A DNA stretch of 64,000 nt, taken from contig NW_026947496.1 in NCBI RefSeq assembly GCF_034190915.1, positions 26,630,001 through 26,694,000 on the forward strand, in the 5' to 3' direction. The translations under genes were made by a program, and so were the position numbers. The DNA comes from Cavia porcellus. Taxonomy: Eukaryota > Chordata > Mammalia > Rodentia > Caviidae. The number at the start of each line of letters is the position of its first letter. Within the stretch, counting starts at the first letter, position 1. A model generated the notes under the pieces. That model worked only from the letters and a program-made list of their open reading frames with translations. It was not told the origin of the DNA and made no database searches. Shown one piece after another: positions 59,351-64,000 of the stretch.

Positions 59351-60240
59351 TTATCTCAATCTCTCCCTTATTCTTTAAACAAATTTTTTAGTTATTTCTT
59401 ATGTTTTTTAATTAAGGGGAAAATTTTTTTTAATTAGCATATATTATAGTAACTCTTTTTGATTTACTGTTAACTTGTTTTGAAGTCCTGTAATACTCCC
59501 ACGATCTTGTTTTGACTGATTAGACTCTGTTCCATTCTATATGATAGTATCAAGTTTGAGGGTATAAGCACCTACTTTCAAGGCAATAAGATTCACTAAG
59601 ATGCCCATTCTGGTTTGACTGTTGTCTCCTTTGAAAGTCCTGTAATGTTTACAATGCCTAAGTTTTATTGGTCTTGTTCTCTACTGTTTTGTCCAACTTT
59701 ATAATATCTAATGAGATAGACTATTCTTTTTAAGGAAACAAGAGACAATTTTGATAACCATTGTTGATAACCTTGTACTCTGTTCTACATCATGTGCTAT
59801 GTCTATCCTTGGTTTTGAGTGGCAGCTTTGTTTTCCATATTTGACTATATTCTCTTCCCCCCAAAAAAGTAATAAGGACTAGGAGTAATAAAATCCAAAA
59901 TGTGTAAATTTTGTTGTAAAAAAGAGAAGGAAAAAAAAAAAAGAGCTCTATGGATATAACAGCAATTGTGTTTAGGGGTGTTAAATAGCTGACTATATTA
60001 ATGTTTTTGGATCATTGAACACAGCTGTTTGCAGTCTCTCTGTTTGAATGTTCACTTTGTATTCTTTGATACTGTGATTTGAGCAACTATTTCCAAGATG
60101 ATAATATGTAATCTATTAGCAGGTGATTTCTTACTATTATGTTTTTTTTTTTTTTGTAGTTCTGTATTACGTGTACCCTTACACCACATTGTTTTGTTTT
60201 GTGTTTTTCTCTTTTTCCTCTTAAATAAAAATTTAAAAAA
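59351..60240 (+). mobile_element. Second LINE-1 3' UTR copy (extreme 5' truncation)
   Basis: Starts abruptly at 'ttatctcaatctctcccttatt' and aligns in order and orientation with 57816-58720 to the terminal 'cttttcctcttaaataaa'. Shared landmarks include 'gaagtcctgtaatactcccacgatcttgttttgac', 'ttgataaccattgttgataaccttgtactctg' and 'gtagttctgtattacgtgtacccttacacc'. The copies differ by scattered substitutions and small indels. It contains no ORF2 sequence, so it is a separate, strongly truncated insertion or a duplication of the first. The minus frames at 60052-60284 are UTR artefacts. Confidence 0.9.
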
Positions 60241-60830
60241 CAAAAGTATCTATGAACCTTAAACACATTTGTGAATGTAAGCATGCTTGTACCTAAGAAC
60301 CGTAAATCTAAAAGTCTTTAAAATCATTTGAGACAAGACAAAAGAATTTTAAGGTAAGTACAAATTTATCAAATTGAAATAAACATCTGTTGCTATTTCA
60401 AGTTGCCCATTCTGAAAATGCAAATTTAAGCATTTTGACATAGTATTGAAATAAGAAGGTATATAGAAACTGAAAATGTTTCAGAATTTTGAAATGTGTG
60501 ACTACCATTTTTCTATTAAAATGAACATTTTCCATTTTCAGAGACAGATTCTCTGAAAAATATACATTGTGGAGTATAAAAATTCCTGTATTTATAGGTT
60601 TTAGACTATATACTTATTAATTTTGAAACATCTTTATTATTTCTGCTTTCAAAAGCAAAACAATAATGGAAACTATAATTAGTGCTTTTATGTGTTGATT
60701 TTTAAGTACTAGCATATTTATTTATGAACATAATACATATCCATTTCTGACAATAATAGCAGAGAGGATTAATGCTTTACTTAACAACTGAAAAGTGATT
60801 GCTATTAACATTTAGTGTATTTTTTTCTAA
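60241..60830. other. No gene seen
   Basis: AT-rich unique sequence. Confidence 0.45.
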
Positions 60831-60947
60831 TTTAAAAATTATCAGACTGGGGAAATAGTTCAGAAGCACAGCACTTGCCTGGTAAGTGTGAGGTCATTAC
60901 TACTACTATTAAAAAAAAAAGCACAAACAAAATTCTTTAAAAATTAT
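60831..60947 (+). mobile_element. ID-type SINE, degenerate, with 12-bp target-site duplication
   Basis: 'cagactggggaaatagttcagaagcacagcacttgcctggtaagtgtgaggtcatta' matches the ID body up to the T-arm. Box B is then lost and replaced by 'ctactactatt' before an A10 tail with a second A-rich segment. Identical 'tttaaaaattat' repeats flank it (60831-60842, 60936-60947). The missing box B would prevent Pol III transcription. Confidence 0.8.
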
Positions 60948-61745
60948 TTACTTGTACATTTGGATCAATATATATATGTGTGGTTGTATAATCTATGTAA
61001 TGTTTTGAATTTTTTTAAAAATTTAGATTTGGAATATAAAGAGGTGCTCTCCATGTCTATATCACAAAATGAGACTCCTGGCAATTAAAATAAAATAATG
61101 AAACAAATACTCCATTAATCAAATAAAACAGGTCTCTAAGTAAGTTGAGTTTTGAAATTCTTTCCAACGTGTCTTTCTTTGGCAGTAAAGCTAGGTCACC
61201 TGGGTTCGAAGCTTCTCTGCCCCCTTTGAAACTCCTAAGTCATTGTTTTTTTATTATGTGAAACATCCTTAGAAGGCACCACCTTGCCTATGAAACCTCA
61301 CTGTGGATGAACCAGGATTAGAATTTCCCATCATCTTTGGTTTAGTTCTTGGGAGGCATAGTCCCTGGATTTTGGCTCGTTCTCTTAGGTAGAACTTATC
61401 ACACTTGATTCAATGACTTTGGGATTTGATGGGTAGATTTGAGTGGCAGTGACTGAGATATGGGAGGAGGAAGGGGCAAAAAATGTCCCAGAGAGCACGT
61501 GGCAGTGCCCATTCAGCACCCCACTTTCTATCACAATGCCTTGTGAGAAAAACCATGGCTGGGTATAAACTTAAAGAACCACTTCTCTTACACCCAGTTT
61601 TGGGGCCATGGCACCTGTGCAAAGACTAATGAGTGAGTAAGGGAATCGAGGTGTGCATAACCCCATGGAGATGTCACAAAGTGACCAAGGGAGAAATGCC
61701 CCTAAGAGATCCCAGACTTCTGTTTTCCTTCCCTTCTGGCACTTG
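60948..61745. other. No gene seen; GC-richer unique segment 61.15-61.75 kb
   Basis: The 61160-61745 segment is more balanced in composition and carries frames on both strands (70 and 110 codons), none recognisable. It could be an old unidentified repeat. Confidence 0.35.
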
Positions 61746-61897
61746 AAAATGAACCTAACCCTTAAATAGAGGGTGGCTCTAGATATCCCCAGATATCTCA
61801 AATGGGTGGCCTGCGAGGGATATCTCAGACTGCCACTGATGGGCCAAGGTGCTAAATGTGGGAGAAAAGAGGCCAAAAAAAAAAAAAAAAATGAACC
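61746..61897 (+). mobile_element. Polyadenylated retrocopy of an unrecognised RNA (about 120 nt)
   Basis: A 119-nt body (61756-61874) ends in a 17-nt A run (61875-61891) and is bracketed by direct repeats 'aaaatgaacc' at 61746-61755 and 61888-61897. The 5' junction 'ttg|aaaa' fits a LINE-1 endonuclease site. The body ('ttaaatagagggtggctc ... gatatctcagactgccactgatggg ... gagaaaagaggcc') is not ID or B1, and I see no Pol III boxes. It may be a truncated mRNA or small-RNA retrocopy. It is too short for a protein-coding claim; the frames across it are chance. Confidence 0.6.
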
Positions 61898-61918
61898 AGA
61901 CAATTTTGTTGTCTGGTT
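61894..61918. repeat. Perfect 10-bp hairpin with 5-nt loop
   Basis: AACCAGACAA at 61894-61903 and TTGTCTGGTT at 61909-61918, separated by 'ttttg'. It overlaps the 3' target-site duplication of the retrocopy next to it. There is no T-run after it on the plus strand, so a terminator role is not suggested. Confidence 0.85.
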
Positions 61919-63738
61919 GGTATATCTAGTAATGCAGGTGACACAGTTCTCCCTAGGATGGAAGGTGAATTAAGGAAACAAATGACTCCAAACCATATTA
62001 GCATATTTACCTAATTTCCCTTTGCTTATGCTACTTCTGCTCTCAGGACAGATGATGCTAACCACATAAACCATTTGACATAATGGAAATGCATTCATTC
62101 TCCTCTGAACCCTATCAAATGGCATTTAGATCTCATTTAAAAAGAATTCTAGCCATTAAATGCATAAAATGCTTTCTTTTAATATTGTTTTCTTAGCATT
62201 GCTAATTAATTCTGTATGAGAAGGAACATCTAGTATCACATTTTTAAGTCCAAAGGCAATCATTGCCACAGTGTTCTTCAAATCTACTGGAACAAGAAGA
62301 TACATTTGCCAAAATCTGTATCCTGTTCTTTCTGCATCTTCACTTGTGTGTTTCACGCAAAACTGATTTCAGTAGAATAAATAACCTGTTTATGTTTTTA
62401 TTTAAAAATAAAACTATAGCACTCTAAAGAACCCAGTGTTAACTTTCTTTAGTGAATAACTTCCATAGTAAATGCATCTCTTCCTTTTAGACAATTAAAT
62501 GAGTATTTTCAGAAGTTGATCATTTCTCTCAAACTACAAGACCTTAAAAGTTACCTAAATATGCTCCACTATTAAAAATTGTTTTTATTTTTTATCCCCG
62601 CACTTGTTTTCTCCTCCCACCAAATCTATCTGGATAATTATTTTTTTAAGGTAAAAAGTAAAGATATTCTCTATACACTTAATCAGACTAGACTAGGCAA
62701 TTTGGTAGCTGTCACTTGAAATGGATGTGTTGTCACCTCATTGGGAATGGATGAGAGTGTAGTCCTTAAATAAATGATAAACAAGAACCAGCAGCCACAG
62801 AGTAAAAGGGAGAAGGTGAGGAGGTGAGGCAGACATAATAAAAATAAATAAATAAACCAGCAGGGTTTTGCAAAGAGCAAGGATTAATCTCTCTGGTTTA
62901 TTGTCACTGAGTTTATTTGAAAGACAGGAACCATCACTTGGGTGTTCCTTGAACCATTTTATCTTTACCTGTACACAGTTTGACAACTGCGTTTTGACTT
63001 CAGGGACACAGTAACTGATGGAAAATGAAAATCAAAAGAAGGCGGTCAAAGAAGAGAAAGAGACAGACTTGAGTTATTGCTTACATAATAATAATTCCCC
63101 TTTCTGCTGGCGCTCTACCAGTATAAGAACCAGGGAACAGGAATTTTTTCAGACTTTTGAATCCATTAGTTTTTCACCTTTTAAAGATGGAACAACCAAG
63201 CTGAGGAACTGCTTAAATAGAAAGGAAAAGGAAATATTTAAAACTGTAGAAAATTGTAAAGCTGATAAATTATAATGTATCACTCTCAACTATTCTCCTA
63301 TAAATGTTGGGACTGAAGTAGATTGGTTTAAAGGTTAAAAGAATAAAAACAGACACCAAAGATATGAAAATATTTATTGAGAAAGGGGTAGAATCACATA
63401 TGAAATATATCTTATTATCCTTTTAAAGGAAAAAAAAACAATATTTAAACTATCATGTTCATTTTTTAAGAGAAAATAAAGATGAATTTAGTGTGTTAAC
63501 ATAATTTATCTTGTGCTTATTTAACATACTATCTCTTAACTAATTATAGAAACATCAATGATGAGCAAAACGAAGTCCTTGGTTGTTACTGTGAGCTCTG
63601 AAGAGGTCAAGCCAGGGCACACTTTCCATGGGCCTTCCAACTGTGTTATTCCTTCATCTGAAAATCACATTTTTAAATTTTCTAATGATCAACTTTCAGG
63701 TGCATAGTTTCAAGTACCTAGATATGTTCCAGTCATTG
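61919..63738. other. No gene seen
   Basis: AT-rich unique DNA with a TAAA patch at 62838-62856. The 85-codon frame at 63018-63275 is Lys/Glu/Asn-rich with no recognisable domain. Confidence 0.4.
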
Positions 63739-64000
63739 TGGCTGCATAACAAATCACTGCAGGACTTAGTAGCTTAAAACACTTATTTATATGTTCAGTC
63801 TTTTGGGCCAGCTGCAGCAAATATAACTTCCTCTTCCCCATGATGTGTTCTGGGCCTTAGTAGAAGACTCAAACATGGAACTGAAATCATTTGACATCTC
63901 TTTTACTCCAAGTCTGACTATTGATGCTCACTATGTGATAAGAGTCTTAATTTCTTTCTCTCTCTAGGCTTCTTGATTTGACATCTATGTATGAACTCAC
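63739..64000 (-). mobile_element. MLT1-type MaLR LTR, inverse orientation, running off the window
   Basis: 'tgtggctgcataacaaatcactgcaggacttagtagcttaaaacacttattta' followed by 'gttcagtcttttgggcc' matches the start of inverse MLT1-like or related LTRs ('ctgtggctgcataacaaattacccc-aaacttagtggcttaaaacaac'). The element is probably cut by the window end. Subfamily uncertain. Confidence 0.45.

Noticed and set aside
61894..61918. Transcription terminator hairpin
   Set aside because: A good hairpin but not followed by a T-run, and no gene precedes it; it overlaps a target-site duplication.

Overview
The window is AT-rich mammalian nuclear DNA from a gene-poor region, either intergenic or deep intronic. 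I find no supportable protein-coding exon, rRNA, functional tRNA, CpG island or CRISPR array. The only long reading frame that reads as a known protein is the C-terminal end of a LINE-1 ORF2 at 56.9-57.5 kb. Nearly all other open frames are short chance frames or lie inside repeats. The SINE content points to a rodent: B1 (7SL-derived) elements carry the internal 29-bp duplication, and tRNA-derived ID-type elements begin 'gctggggatttagctcag'. The ID variant, with 'ggcataagcgcctgccttgcaagcagg' in its anticodon arm and a 'ggtaccgataaaa'-like tail, is the type I associate with Castorimorpha (beaver and kangaroo-rat relatives). That assignment comes from memory and is an inference.

Layout. 0-9 kb: a MaLR LTR relic in inverse orientation, a CA microsatellite, long unique AT-rich DNA with a possible conserved block at 4.5-5.0 kb, and two ancient inverse-orientation L2 fragments (6.4-6.8 and 7.1-8.1 kb). 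9-20 kb: a MIR with an ID next to it (9.5-9.7 kb), a CT/CTCTCG microsatellite, an ORR1-like LTR (13.6-14.0 kb), an ID beside a B1 (16.5-16.8 kb), a minus-strand L1 with a 24-bp tandem repeat at its end (17.46-17.95 kb), and an MLT1-type LTR (18.7-19.2 kb). 20-35 kb: a coding-like minus-strand relic near 23.1-23.9 kb, a minus-strand L1 fragment (25.1-25.95 kb), a 43-nt perfect AT-rich palindrome (27.69 kb), MaLR LTR and internal debris (31.7-33.8 kb), and a minus-strand B1. 35-46 kb: unique DNA, a minus-strand reading frame of about 230 codons broken by one internal stop (39.35-40.06 kb), a polypurine tract (41.3-41.5 kb), two MaLR LTRs in opposite orientations (44.2-45.1 kb), and an old L1 tail with a B1 inserted in its 3' end (45.4-46.25 kb). 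46-64 kb: further MaLR LTRs, the best preserved ID with a perfect 16-bp target-site duplication (51.35-51.48 kb), a B1-ID dimer, MIR and L2 relics, a possible conserved block (54.65-55.15 kb), the main L1 insertion (56.87-58.72 kb), a second nearly identical L1 3' UTR 630 bp downstream (59.35-60.24 kb), and a small polyadenylated retrocopy of an unrecognised RNA (61.75-61.89 kb).

The features do not work together as genes. They record successive retrotransposition: LINE-1 machinery supplied the copies, tails and target-site duplications for the ID and B1 SINEs and the small retrocopy. I see no evidence of a novel functional system. The best leads are the two coding-like fossils, the unidentified small retrocopy, the paired L1 3' UTRs and the repeat-free blocks that may be conserved. 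Repeat family names rest on remembered consensus sequences; a RepeatMasker run would settle them.
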